A program made the translations under genes and the position numbers. A DNA stretch of 64,000 bases from NCBI GenBank assembly GCA_965178125.1, contig OZ237747.1, forward strand, positions 434,001 to 498,000, in the 5' to 3' direction. Below, piece by piece: positions 37,801 through 47,400 of the stretch. The stretch comes from Bilabrum cf. latius. Its lineage: Eukaryota > Bigyra: Bicosoecida > Bigyra > Bicosoecida. Below the pieces are notes generated by a model, which searched no databases, was not told the DNA's origin, and saw only the letters and a list, made by a program, of their open reading frames with translations. How positions within the stretch are numbered: position 1 is the stretch's first letter; every line of letters starts with the position of its first letter.

Positions 37801-38072
37801 GGCAATGTGCTTCTCTGTCTCGCCACGGCTGCTCCGTTGGGCAGAGATGGAAAAATAAGCATGAGCATATGAGCTGGGGGGGAAGTAGTATGTGGTGCAC
37901 CGGGGATGGAAAGAGCTGGGAATCGCTCACCTTCATGAAGATCGCACACGGAATCGTGCGGTTTTGCACGAACAGTAAAATTCTTCCCATCCAGAGTTTT
38001 GATTCTAAACTCTGTTCCAAAGCCTCCTGTCGAAGATGCCGCCTAGGCGGGCTCTGGCTCCGCCGAAGACAT
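31887..38072 (-). CDS. Ubiquitin-like/ankyrin/coiled-coil protein with tandem 39-aa repeats
   Basis: 2,027 aa after removal of intron 37829-37930; ATG at 38072, TGA at 31887-31889, about 19 TAGs. The N-terminal ubiquitin-like domain reads EFRIKTLDGKNFTVRAKP, then EMRLIYRGRALRIENTV and GSILHCV. A middle region includes ankyrin-like segments (TGCTALMMAAYSG...). After an acidic linker the rest is coiled coil, interrupted by eleven 39-residue repeats (unit begins TDELRRELDASRARAGEMEQ). The C-terminal 200 residues are basic and Ser-rich. A scaffold or centrosome-like role is possible but speculative. Three module types in one protein depend on TAG being read as Gln; no TAA or TGA intervenes. Confidence 0.75.
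33312..34510 (-). repeat. Tandem array of 117-bp units (11 copies) encoding 39-aa coiled-coil repeats
   Basis: The anchor CACAGCCTGCTCATGCG recurs every 117 bp at 33312, 33429, 33546, 33663, 33780, 33897, 34014, 34131, 34248, 34365 and 34482. 39 residues equals four heptads plus one hendecad, so each unit keeps coiled-coil register. The unit at 33897 alone has CCTACTC, giving TAG at 33903-33905 on the coding strand where the others have CAG. Confidence 0.95.
37829..37930 (-). other. Predicted spliceosomal intron (102 nt)
   Basis: Donor GTGAGCGA, pyrimidine-rich 3' half, acceptor CGGAGCAG. Removal joins DSVCDLHE to AVARQRSTLPSEMRLIYRG and restores a contiguous ubiquitin fold. The length is divisible by three and the frame is also open unspliced, so retention is possible. 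An alternative acceptor after CCCCCCCAG gives a 57-nt intron. Confidence 0.6.
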
Positions 38073-38228
38073 GGCTAAGAGTGGCAACGTTGCTCGCTTG
38101 GCCAGTCGACCGCCAGTTGGCGAACAGCGTGACGAGGACAGGCTGATGAGAGGCCGCGTCCTGGTCAGTCTACGCACATTATCTGAATATGCTCTGGGCA
38201 TATAATCAATGTCAATTCAGTCCTAATA

Positions 38229-39467
38229 TCATACGCCTTCCAGCCGAATGAGCCCGTTTCTCTCCAGCAGTCGCAACAGCCTTCGCTTGTGCGGATCGGC
38301 CAGGGCTGTTCTGATCTGGTCGGGGTGCTGCCTGAGGTACTCCATGAGCTGCATCACCTGGGGATTGGACAGGATCTGCAGCAGCTGCTGGTCCGACAAC
38401 ACCTTTTGCACCTCGGGGTCATCCTTCGCTATCTTACCCTCTCGAGCCAACTTTGCAATGTCGGCTGCATCCGCGGAAGTCGCGCCCGGCGGTGGTCCCC
38501 CACCAGCCCCCCCAGTGCTACTGGATGCACCCGCGGCCCCGCTCATGCTGGCAGCCAGTGCACCCTGGCCCTGCCTACGGACCATCTCGCCCTTGTCTAT
38601 CTTGCGACTGGACCTAGCCACAAGACCGCTTCCGGCCGCCGCACCGGAGCTGCCTGCCGCTGGGTCCGGAGTAGCAGCGGCGCCGGAGGCTCCTGCTTTG
38701 GATTCCTTGAGCTCCTTTTCTCCCAGCTTGCTGAAATGCTCGCCCACGCTGCTCATGAACGCCTTCATGAAAGATTCTACCTTCTTATTCCCCTCGTATT
38801 TCTTCTTTGCTTCGGCTGGATTGCTCTTTAGCAGATCAAGCGCATGCTGGCATTCCGGGTCTGTCATGCCTTTCGCGAGAACAGGGTCGCTTTGAAGCTT
38901 TGACATGAAATCCTTCGTAAGCCATTCACCAGTCGCAAGTTTCTTTCCTTGTGGGCCTAGTGATTCCAACAACTTTGCTTGCACCTCTGGTATACGCAAG
39001 GAATCCGCGGCGGTGCCTGATGGCTTGACAACCTCTACGGGCTCCGATGGCTTGGAAGCGGACTCTGCAGGCGATGCATCCGGCACCCCAATCAATGACT
39101 TTTTCTTCGACTTCTTGTTAAAGAAACCGCCGCGAAGAAATCCCTTTGCCTTCACTTTCTTGGCTGGCTTGCTGCCTTTCGTAGAGCCTCGAGTTGCAGC
39201 TGCTGCCTTTCTGGCTTCAGCGAATGGTTTCTAGTCCGCCCTTTCCTGTTCCGCTTGTTTCATCTATTTCGTCTTGTCAGCCTCAGCGATCATCTGCTGC
39301 AACATGGAAGCGGGCTCCGGCCCGTCGCCATCGGATTCATCGCTGATCATGTCATCTGAATCACCCCCATCGTCCCCAGGAACTACCCATTTCCCTGTCT
39401 TCGGATCAAGCACCGCCTAATCTGATTCAAAAACGGCCGCAGAGCTTGGTACACCATCGCTTTCCAT
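38229..39467 (-). CDS. STI1/DP-domain (Hsp70/Hsp90 co-chaperone-like) protein
   Basis: 412 aa, ATG at 39467, TGA at 38229-38231, three TAGs near the N-terminus. An acidic N-terminus is followed by a Lys-rich basic segment (FFNKKSKKKS). A helical domain (LRIPEVQAKLLESLG...KYEGNKKVESFMKAFMSSVGEHF) resembles a first STI1 module. A Gly/Ser/Ala linker leads to a C-terminal module PEVQKVLSDQQLLQILSNP and MEYLRQHPDQI, a recognisable STI1 signature. There are no TPR motifs, so it is not canonical HOP. A role in chaperone or client binding is inferred from the STI1 modules only. It lies 156 bp upstream of the ubiquitin-like gene on the same strand. Confidence 0.75.
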
Positions 39468-39593
39468 TGTTGAAGCTAAAACTAGAATCTACGGCCGCTT
39501 TGCGGCTCCGCAGCGCACTGCAGCGCGCGGCGCCAGTTGCCGTTCGTTGCCGGTGTTCGGATGGTCGGGTTTATTGTCCCAAATTGCCCGTCA

Positions 39594-40364
39594 ATGGCAG
39601 CGGTATCAACCGGAAAGCGTCATGCGACTATGTCACTAGCTGGGGTGGACGACGAAAGCAAGATAATCCGATTGAAGATTCTGACGATGGGATCACAAGG
39701 TGTAGGCAAATCCTGCATCGTCAAGAGGTACTGTGAAGGACGCGTGAGCCCTTTAGATAGTTCTGTCTGATGAGGAAATACATGCACGCAACACCATGTC
39801 ACCGTACGTCGCCCTTGCTGGCACTGGCTACCGCAGTTCGTGCCCAAGTATATATGCACCATTGGCATCGACTTCGGTGTGAAACCGGTCAAAGTGCTCG
39901 GCAAGGAAGTAAGAGTAAACTTTTGGGACGTTTCAGGTCACAGGGCACTTCTGGATGTAAGAAATGAGTTCTACAGGGACGCAGAGGGGGCCGCTCTTGT
40001 GTTTGATGTCACTCGCAAGGAATCATTCGACGACCTTGACGCTTGGCTCAAAGAAGCTCGGGAGTCCGGCGCGAGCCGTCGCATGCCGTGCGTCCTATGC
40101 GCCAACCACGTAGATTTGACTGGCGGCCTCCCGCGAGCCGTCACTGAGGACCAAGGCCGCCGCTGGGCCAAGGACCACAACATGGCCTACTTCGAGACGA
40201 GCGCGGAGACGGGACAGGGCGTCTCGGATGCCCTCGAGGCACTCTTTGAGGCCTCTCTGCGCGCCAAGAATGCTAAGGCAAGCGCATCTGCCGGGGCTGC
40301 CTCTGAATCTTCGTCCTCGGGCGCGGCTGCAAGCGGGAGGAAGAGCGGCCGCAAGCGAAGGTGA
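39594..40364 (+). CDS. RJL family (DNAJC27/Rbj-like) small GTPase lacking a J domain
   Basis: 225 aa from exons 39594-39743 and 39837-40364; TGA at 40362-40364. P-loop GSQGVGKSCIVKRYCEGR, then across the intron FVPKYICTIGIDFGV, which aligns closely with DNAJC27. DVSGH replaces the Ras DTAGQ, a known RJL trait. RNEFYRDAEG, CANHVD (instead of NKxD) and ETSAETG follow. The C-terminus is Ser/Ala then basic (RKSGRKRR), with no HPD-containing J domain and no prenylation Cys. RJL proteins are associated with flagellated eukaryotes. The start is ambiguous (39561, 39594 or 39630). No TAG codons. Confidence 0.85.
39744..39836 (+). other. Predicted spliceosomal intron (93 nt)
   Basis: Donor GTGAGCCC, acceptor CTACCGCAG, phase 0, with an in-frame TGA inside. 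Removal joins CEGR to FVPKY exactly as in DNAJC27 homologues. Confidence 0.85.
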
Positions 40365-40525
40365 CAGGACCTCCCAATGCTAGCAATAGACCGGCACTAG
40401 GCAGGCAATATCGTCGCACTGCTAGCCAATGCATCGGATACATCGAAGAAGCGCTACCCCGAGGCCTGCATGGATGGGCCGATCCATCGCCTGCCTGCTG
40501 AGGGGCCTCCTCCCAGAGGGGACAA

Positions 40526-41683
40526 TCACCTGCGACGGCCAGCTGCCCCGCCTGCCCCCCTCCCGAGGCCCCCAAGCAGCGCCCCCATCGCAAGCAAGGA
40601 AGAGGGTTGGGATGATGAGGCGACACTGCTCGTCGACTGGGGCAACGGCACGCGGGCAGAGGCATGCGCAGTGGCGAATCCGGAGTGCTTCTAGTTGCCC
40701 CTACCCCTGCCCCCACCCCTGCGCTATCCATTGCTGGCGCTGGTAGCACTCATGCGGCTCGAAGCTGTGGCTAGACCCACCTGCGCCCCACGAGGTCTTC
40801 CCCCAGGCCGTGCAGGTCCTCCCCCCAGCGCGCCACGGATGGCATCGAACGGGCTGGGAGCCGCCACCTAGTTCCCCTCATGGCCGCGCAGCTGTGGCAC
40901 CCGACCCGAGGCAATTCCGCCGCGTTTGCCGCGCTTGCTGGGAGCAGAGGAGGCAATCAATGGAGCATGGTTGCTTTTCTAAAAAGAGTGGGCGCTGCCA
41001 TTGCCGCCTAGTCTGGGTAGCCGAGGCTGTGGCTGCGGTGCCACAGGATGACTTTGGGAGGACTGATCCTCGTTGGCCAGCTCTGGCGGGCACTGTGGCT
41101 CCGCTTGGGACGGGTGAATCGCAGAGCGCTGCCCGACAACTTCTTTTCTCCTTCTTTTTCTCTTCGGAATATCTGGATCGCGGCTTGGATGCACGCTTTG
41201 CTTGAGGCTGCCGCCCTGCCTGTACCGCGTGCCGCAGAGAGTGCACAAGACAGCCTGCGATGCAATATGGAAGGCAATCCAGGGCGCACCTGCTGGCTGG
41301 TGATTGTTAAAGTTGCTTGAAATTTGACCTTCGGACCCACCTGAATAATGAAAGGGCCCATTTTGCTCTGTTTGGAGGCCGCTCTGCGTCGCCTGGCCCG
41401 ACTGAAAGCAGCCGACTCAGCTGGCTTCAAACAGCGAGGGCAATGCCCGTATCTTGTGCTTCTACTATGTCGCTATGAATGTGTGGAGGATATGATCCCC
41501 TCCAGCGAAGCCCTGCGAATAAAGTGCTCGGGCGTTGTTCACTCATCCCATTCGTTCACCAAAACTTGCGGTACTATCTCAGCTGCGTACCGAGTCTCAC
41601 GCGTGCCAGCTGGAGCATCCAATCGATGCATTGAGGTGAGACTCCTTCAGAGCCGAGTGTAGCTGCACTGCTAGGTCTTGCAT
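40526..41683 (-). CDS. Zinc-ribbon protein (two CxxC pairs), RNase P/MRP-subunit-like
   Basis: Three exons: 41683-41601, 41512-41341 and 41254-40526 (TGA), 327 aa. After splicing, the sequence contains YGHCPRCLKPA, a basic spacer (SRARRRRAASKQSK), then VLCTLCGTRYRQGG: two CxxC knuckles about 36 residues apart, followed by a basic tail (PKRKRRRKE). The pattern recalls zinc ribbons such as Rpp21 or C18orf21-like proteins, but the similarity is short, so the name is tentative. The C-terminal 150 residues are low-complexity Gly/Arg/Ser and contain several TAGs. The predicted 3' end leaves a 161-bp convergent gap to the RJL gene. Without the introns the two CxxC pairs lie in different frames. Confidence 0.5.
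41255..41340 (-). other. Predicted spliceosomal intron (86 nt)
   Basis: Donor GTGGGTCC, acceptor GCATCGCAG, phase 0. Joins KMGPFIIQ to AVLCTLCG, bringing both CxxC knuckles into one frame. Confidence 0.6.
41513..41600 (-). other. Predicted spliceosomal intron (88 nt)
   Basis: Donor GTGAGACT, acceptor TTATTCGCAG, phase 2. Provides an ATG (41683) for a frame that otherwise opens after a TGA. Confidence 0.55.
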
Positions 41684-41923
41684 GCGCTGAAATGAAATGT
41701 GTCGAACTGCAACTTGCCCTTGACGTTCTCCCCAAACGCGACAAATACGCCAGTCACAACCAACGATAATAAGCGACTTGCGAGAAATTTGAAGGGATCC
41801 GTGACACCGGCTTGAAGTGCTCCATGTTCCAGTGGCTCGTCGAATCAGGCGGGCGATCCGAGTTGTTGGCAGCCCACGTCGTTTATTGCGTTGTTTGTCG
41901 TGATATAGCAACACCTTCAAGCA

Positions 41924-44316
41924 ATGTCAATGCGCCTAGCCACCATACATGATATAGTAAGCTGCTGCAGGATTAGCAGTTGACCATGCCAGTGGATTCG
42001 TCAGTTGCACCACGAGCCATCTCACTTCTGTTGCTCCCGCAGGAAATGCTTGTGGCAATCACCAAAAAGCCACGCTTCTTTTTCATTGATATCAGCGACT
42101 TGAAATTCTCGAAAGATCAGGAGATTATATTGTAGTAGGCCATCATACAGGATACGGGCGATATGAAAGTGGTACAACTCCGAAACACAAACCTAGATCC
42201 GGTAGCTCTCATCGCACGCACCCCTGATCCAACTACGGACCAAGGGAGTGAAGAGACGACTCAGCAGGCGCGTCCTTATCCCGATGGGCTTGTCCTTGGG
42301 TGTGAGAGCTCAGCATGCCCAACGCAATCCCGAGGAATCCACCGGCTCCAGCTCGGAGACTGGCTTGATCGGCAGCGAGACTAGCAGAAAGTACTTTTGG
42401 AGCAAGTCAACCTTTATGAACTCTAGATAACAAGTTGTAATATGGGGTGGGATGAACCTGATGAGTTGAAGGCCTTCGTAGCCTCAGTGCGCCGCGCGAA
42501 ACACCTCGCTTGCCTTCACTTGACTGGAGATAACAACATCCACTACACCACCGCAACAGCGATCATCAGGGCGGCTGGGTACAGCCAGCTGAGAAGCCTA
42601 GTCGTTGAGGGTATTGGAGAAGACGGCACTGAATTGTCAGAGCAGACAGAGGACTCGGAGGGTATCGACTAGATCTAGTCGGCAGGCGAAATCTCCACCT
42701 CGGCCGCCGAAGTCGAGCACCGACTAGTTGCCGAAGTCGAGCCCGGTGGCGGCGATGCTCTCGCGAGCCCTGACGAATCTCCACCGGGTATGCGCCTCGT
42801 ACATGTCATGAAGGCGGTCAGAGATGCCATGTGCAGGTCGAATGTGCTCCGTGATGTCGAGCTCGGGCTGGCAGTGTCAGAAGCGCTACCTGTCCCAGCC
42901 AGCCTGCTGCTAGCCGAGGGGCTCGCTGGCAGCAGGTCGATCCGCAGGTTCCGAATGTACGACTGGAACATCGGAGAAGAAGGGGGGGCCGCCATAGGTC
43001 GGAGTCTAGGGAGAAACGCAAGCCTGATTGCGCTCGACCTGTCGCGCTGCAGTCTGGGTGACGCAACCGCCCTGGCGATTGCAGATGGTCTCCGGTAGAA
43101 TTGTACGCTGCAGTTTTTGGGCCTGTCCTCGAATCGTATAAGCGATGAAGGGGGCTGTGCCATTGTGGATTCATTGATAGAATCGAACCGCGGGGTAGCT
43201 CATCTGAACCTGGACCACAACGACATGGGTATGGCAACGGCAACAGAGATCTGCAAGGCGATTCGGTCAGCTGCTGGCCGCTTGAATGTGAAGTTTCGGC
43301 ATAATAGTGGCGGCGGTCTCTGTGAGATTGCAGAGGCGATGAGAGGTGTGTTTGGGACGAATGGGTGCTCGTCGCCTTGGGACATTGACTGGGCCGAGCG
43401 AGTCCAAGCAGCGGTTCACGCATCAAGACATGTTGCCTCCGAACCTAAGATTATCACAGAAGACGCCTTATGTGACGCAATAACCGCCTGCTTCAATCTA
43501 CCGCGGGGAGGCTTTGTCTTGGATGATCTGGCTATGCAGCTATACACGCATTGGGTGCTGCAGATGCTAGCAATGCTTGGGACCTCAGCGTTCCTGCAGT
43601 TAGCAGAGGACGATGGCGACAGCAGCGAGAGCAGTGCACGAAAGTTGGCTTCCTTGCTTGCAATGCTGCTTGAATTGTATCGATTGTGCGTGGGTGCCAT
43701 GTGCGGTCTGCATCAACACGGAAAGGTCTAGAAGCTGCCTGACCTGACCTGTGGTCTCTGGGGCCTTGCTGGCTTGCGGTCATTGCGTGGCATCACTCAT
43801 GCTCGGCATGGGTGCGTTGGCTGGGCTGATATCATGTCTGAGTACAATGATCACTTGTTTCGCTTCAGGATTCCCATGCTGCAGATCATCGGTGGCTTTG
43901 CTGAGGAAGGACTGATCGGCTGGGCGGATGGCTTGCTGCGGCGAGGGGTACTGACTGCGGCAACTGCTGCTGGTAGAGGAAGTGGTGCCTATTCGTGCGC
44001 GCAAGCCAGGCTCTCTGAGGTGGTCGATATGCTTGGGGGGATATGTGCTGCACGGCGCCGCGAGATTGTCAGGTTCCGCCACGCTTCGGATGCACGCCGT
44101 GATGCTTCGATGGTGTTCAAGGCAGCAGCCGAGGGGAGGCCGCTTGAGCTCGCGAAGAGACTGAGGCTGGGAAAGCTTGCCGGTGGCTTGGAGAGAAAAG
44201 GGATCTTGGTGAATGAAACGGGGCAGGCGCAGGCGGTGACTCCTCTTGAAGCGGCGCGACTTGGAGGGCACACGGACTGCATAGAGCTGTTGGAAGGCCT
44301 AGCCGGGTTAAAGTGA
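41924..44316 (+). CDS. Leucine-rich-repeat (RNH1/NLR-type) protein
   Basis: Exons 41924-41956 and 42043-44316 (TGA), 768 aa; unspliced, an ATG at 41986 gives a 776-aa alternative. LRR-like segments: LACLHLTGDN, LIALDLSRCSLGDATALAIADGLR, LQFLGLSSNRISDEGGCAIVDSLI and VAHLNLDHNDMGMATATEI, that is, the LxLxxNxIxDEG pattern of ribonuclease-inhibitor-like repeats. The C-terminal third is alpha-helical and ends with an ankyrin-like stretch (VTPLEAARLGGHTDCIELL). Eight TAGs, including adjacent TAG-TAG at 42133-42138, are read as Gln. Function unknown. Confidence 0.7.
41957..42042 (+). other. Predicted spliceosomal intron (86 nt)
   Basis: Donor GTAAGCTG, acceptor TCCCGCAG, phase 0 after an 11-codon first exon (MSMRLATIHDI). 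Fits the size class and acceptor of the other introns, but the unspliced reading is also open. Confidence 0.5.
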
Positions 44317-44415
44317 TGTGCGATCATGTGTTGATGCGAGGCGAGGAGAAGCAGCGATAGCCAGATAATGGGAAAATATTCTGGGGCAACTCAATCAAGA
44401 ACCGCAGCAAGCTTG

Positions 44416-47400
44416 TCACTACCCCAGGTGCTTCCGAGCTGCCGCTGCGGCTGCCCTCGTGGGTCGCCGACTCGCCCGTCCAGCGCGCTACCTGTTGGCT
44501 TTCGTCGCATCATCGAAAGCCTATTCATCCATCGAATCTTGTCTACTTCGCGCTGCCGAACCGTTTCCTGCACTGTGCATAGCTCCATCGGAATCAGCGA
44601 CAGATACGAGAGCAGAGCTGCCTGATGACGACTCACCCCGCACCCGAGCACTCCTACGGGGTCTAGTGCCGCCGCTCGATGCTGGCCGTAACCTGTTCGT
44701 GCTGCCATGCGTACCTCCTTGCATCAGCGCATTCTTCACGGCGGCACTAGCGAAGGAGCCCCCAGCATCGGAAGATGCACCGCTCGTCAGTCCGCCTACT
44801 GATGACGTCCTTGCCGCGGAAGATGGATTGCCTTCCGGGTTCATTGCACCAGCCGCTGTGCCCTGTACAGCAGCCCCTTCGCTCACGCAGCTCCCGGCTG
44901 AAGGGCTAAACATATCCTCCAATGGAGCGCTGCGGTCAGCCTGGCCAGCGGCAGGTGCGTCTAGCTGTTGGCCTGCCGCGCGAAGCTTGGCAGGCCGGCC
45001 AGGTGACAGAGGCGTTGCTTCGGCAGTGCCAGCTGCTGCTTGCAGGTCTGGGCCACTGGCAAACATGGGATCAGGGACTTCGAGCTCTTCAGGCGCAGCC
45101 CTCCGCGGAGCGACCCTGTGCTTGGACTCCCCTGCCCTGCTGCGGCGGTGCATAGGCCGAGATGCACTGGCGCTCAACAAACTGATCGGGTGGCTCCTCA
45201 GCTCAGCCAGAGTCGGGCTGCCCTGCTGCCTGCCTGATGAGCTCGCTGTGCCGAGTTGCTGTCTGCTTGAAGCAGCGCGATGGCGAGCCATTCCTCTCGC
45301 AGGCGAAGTCTGGTCGGCCAGGGGTGACCTGGCTTTTCTGGGCTGCATGCCGAGTAAGCCGTCGCCTGGCTGGTCAGATGCTGCTCCAGACCACTCCCCA
45401 CTTCCCGGGGCATCTGCGTGATCTAGCGTGTCCCCTGGCAGGAGAGACTCGGCTGGCTGCCGCATGCGAGCCATCAGAGGGGACACGAGGGCTGACCGAG
45501 CGGCAGATTTGCTGGCGGACTTGCTCGTGGCGGCGCGACGGCTCTCGCTGCCGGGAGACTAGAAGCGACCACCGCTGCGCCGGGTCTGCTGGCCAGCCGA
45601 TCGAAGGGGTGATGTGTACGACGGCCGTGTCCTTCGCACAGTGCTTGCAGGTGACCGAGGCCCAGACGCTTCACTTTCCTTCTGGTATCGAGCGAGAGAG
45701 TTGTTCATGCTCCCGGCCGGGATGGTAGACGCAGCACCAACAGATCCAGTAACACCCTGGCCATTCTAAGAACTGCCATTCGATGCAGGCGCCGCGTTGG
45801 TCGTGGGATTTCCGCTTCCAGCACCACCACGAGCCAACTGCGGTGACGAAATGCCCAGCATGCTCAGCATTGCGTCCAGACCGCCAGTGAATCCAATTTG
45901 GCCCCTCCTGTGCGATTTACCGGCCGCAAGATGCTGCCGGATGGCCAGTGGTGTCGCCTGCACATCGATGGTCGATTGGTTGTCATTGGAAGCACGCGAG
46001 GCAGCCCCTGGAGATTGGCGCGCCGATCCGCGAGCAGATTGCCTGCACCCCTCCGGGCTCTGTGCAACACCGCCGCCGAGGAGCCCGACGTCCCTGCGTC
46101 TACGCTTGGAGTCTCCCTGCCCCGCAGCGCCACCCAAGTTGCCGACTGCGCGCTGCTGCTTCCGCCTCTTCACCCGGGCCTCCTGCTCCTCCTGGGCGCG
46201 TTCCTGTTCCCGACGCTTCCTCTTCCTGCTTGCTCGCATGGACACTGTCGGCAGCTGGTGCAAGCCGATGCCAATGGCAGCTGCCGCAAAGCCGCGCTAA
46301 ATCGCTACCGTTGGCGCTTTGCCAGCTCTTCTCGTGTCGGCAGATGTTCTCCCCACCGCATCCATGCTGCTGCTGCTGCCGCTGGCAGCAGCCTGGATGT
46401 CCATCGATCTTTCAGAGGCCAGCAGTGCCTCAGACTCGCGGCGCAGCTCGTCGATATCGGCGGATAGCAGCGAATCCGCCTGGCTCGGCAAGTTGCTGCG
46501 TGGGTTCTCCCCGATGCTGGCTGACCCCTGCGAAGATGCCCGAAGGTTGTGCTTCCCATCCGACACGCGCCCGCTGCGTCCGCTCGACCCACTGAGTTCT
46601 CCGGTGCCAGTACCATGGCGACTAGGGTCTATCGCATCGAAAATTGCCGGGCGGCTGTCTGCGATAATTGCCCCGACATCAAGCTCATCTTCACCCGCGC
46701 TGCTAGGCCTTGACTGCCCTTTGTGGCGTGGAGGTCTCCCGCCCGTCCCACTAGCGCGAGCAGCAGCGGACCCTGAATTGCTTGCCGCCGAACCAGCATG
46801 TCCAGAGCTCGCTGCAAGCCTGGCCAGCTCTGCAGGCACCCGCAGTCGACATACGTCAAGCAGCAAAGAGCACGTCCTCGGGACGCGAGCTCCACACGGC
46901 TGCACCAGCACGCGCTGCGCAAACCACTCCCCTGGAGATGCAGTGACTGGCCTGGACCTCATGAAAGGAAGGGCCCGCTCAGCCAGTCTCTCCACGCCAG
47001 CACGAAGTACCACGAATCGGGTGGTCCGCACGAGCTACTGCCAATCGCTGTCCGGCATGTCGTCGCGGCATGACGCACGAAGTGAGCTACCGGAATGCTA
47101 GGTATCACCCGGCGCGCTGGTCGCAGCGACTCCCTCGGACCACATCATGCAGAGAGCCTGGAGTGCCTTGCTGCGCATCATGATCGCATGTGCCTCCTGC
47201 TCGGCAAGCCTGGCTGCCTCCTGAGAAATTGCCTCGAGCCGCAAAGGCCCAACAGCAGCGGCAGCCTCAGCAGCAGCGGTTGACTTGGATCCCTGCAGCG
47301 CCAACTAGAGATGGTCCGCATGAATCGCTTGGTGTTTCGGGCTCGATGCCACCGGGTCGTCACCCGAGCTTGCTGATGATAAGCCTACGGGGACAGGTAC

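Noticed and set aside
40365-40982. A + strand frame after the RJL stop as a gene or J-domain extension
   Set aside because: It is Pro-rich low complexity without motifs and overlaps the 3' exon of the - strand zinc-ribbon gene. The convergent arrangement explains it better.
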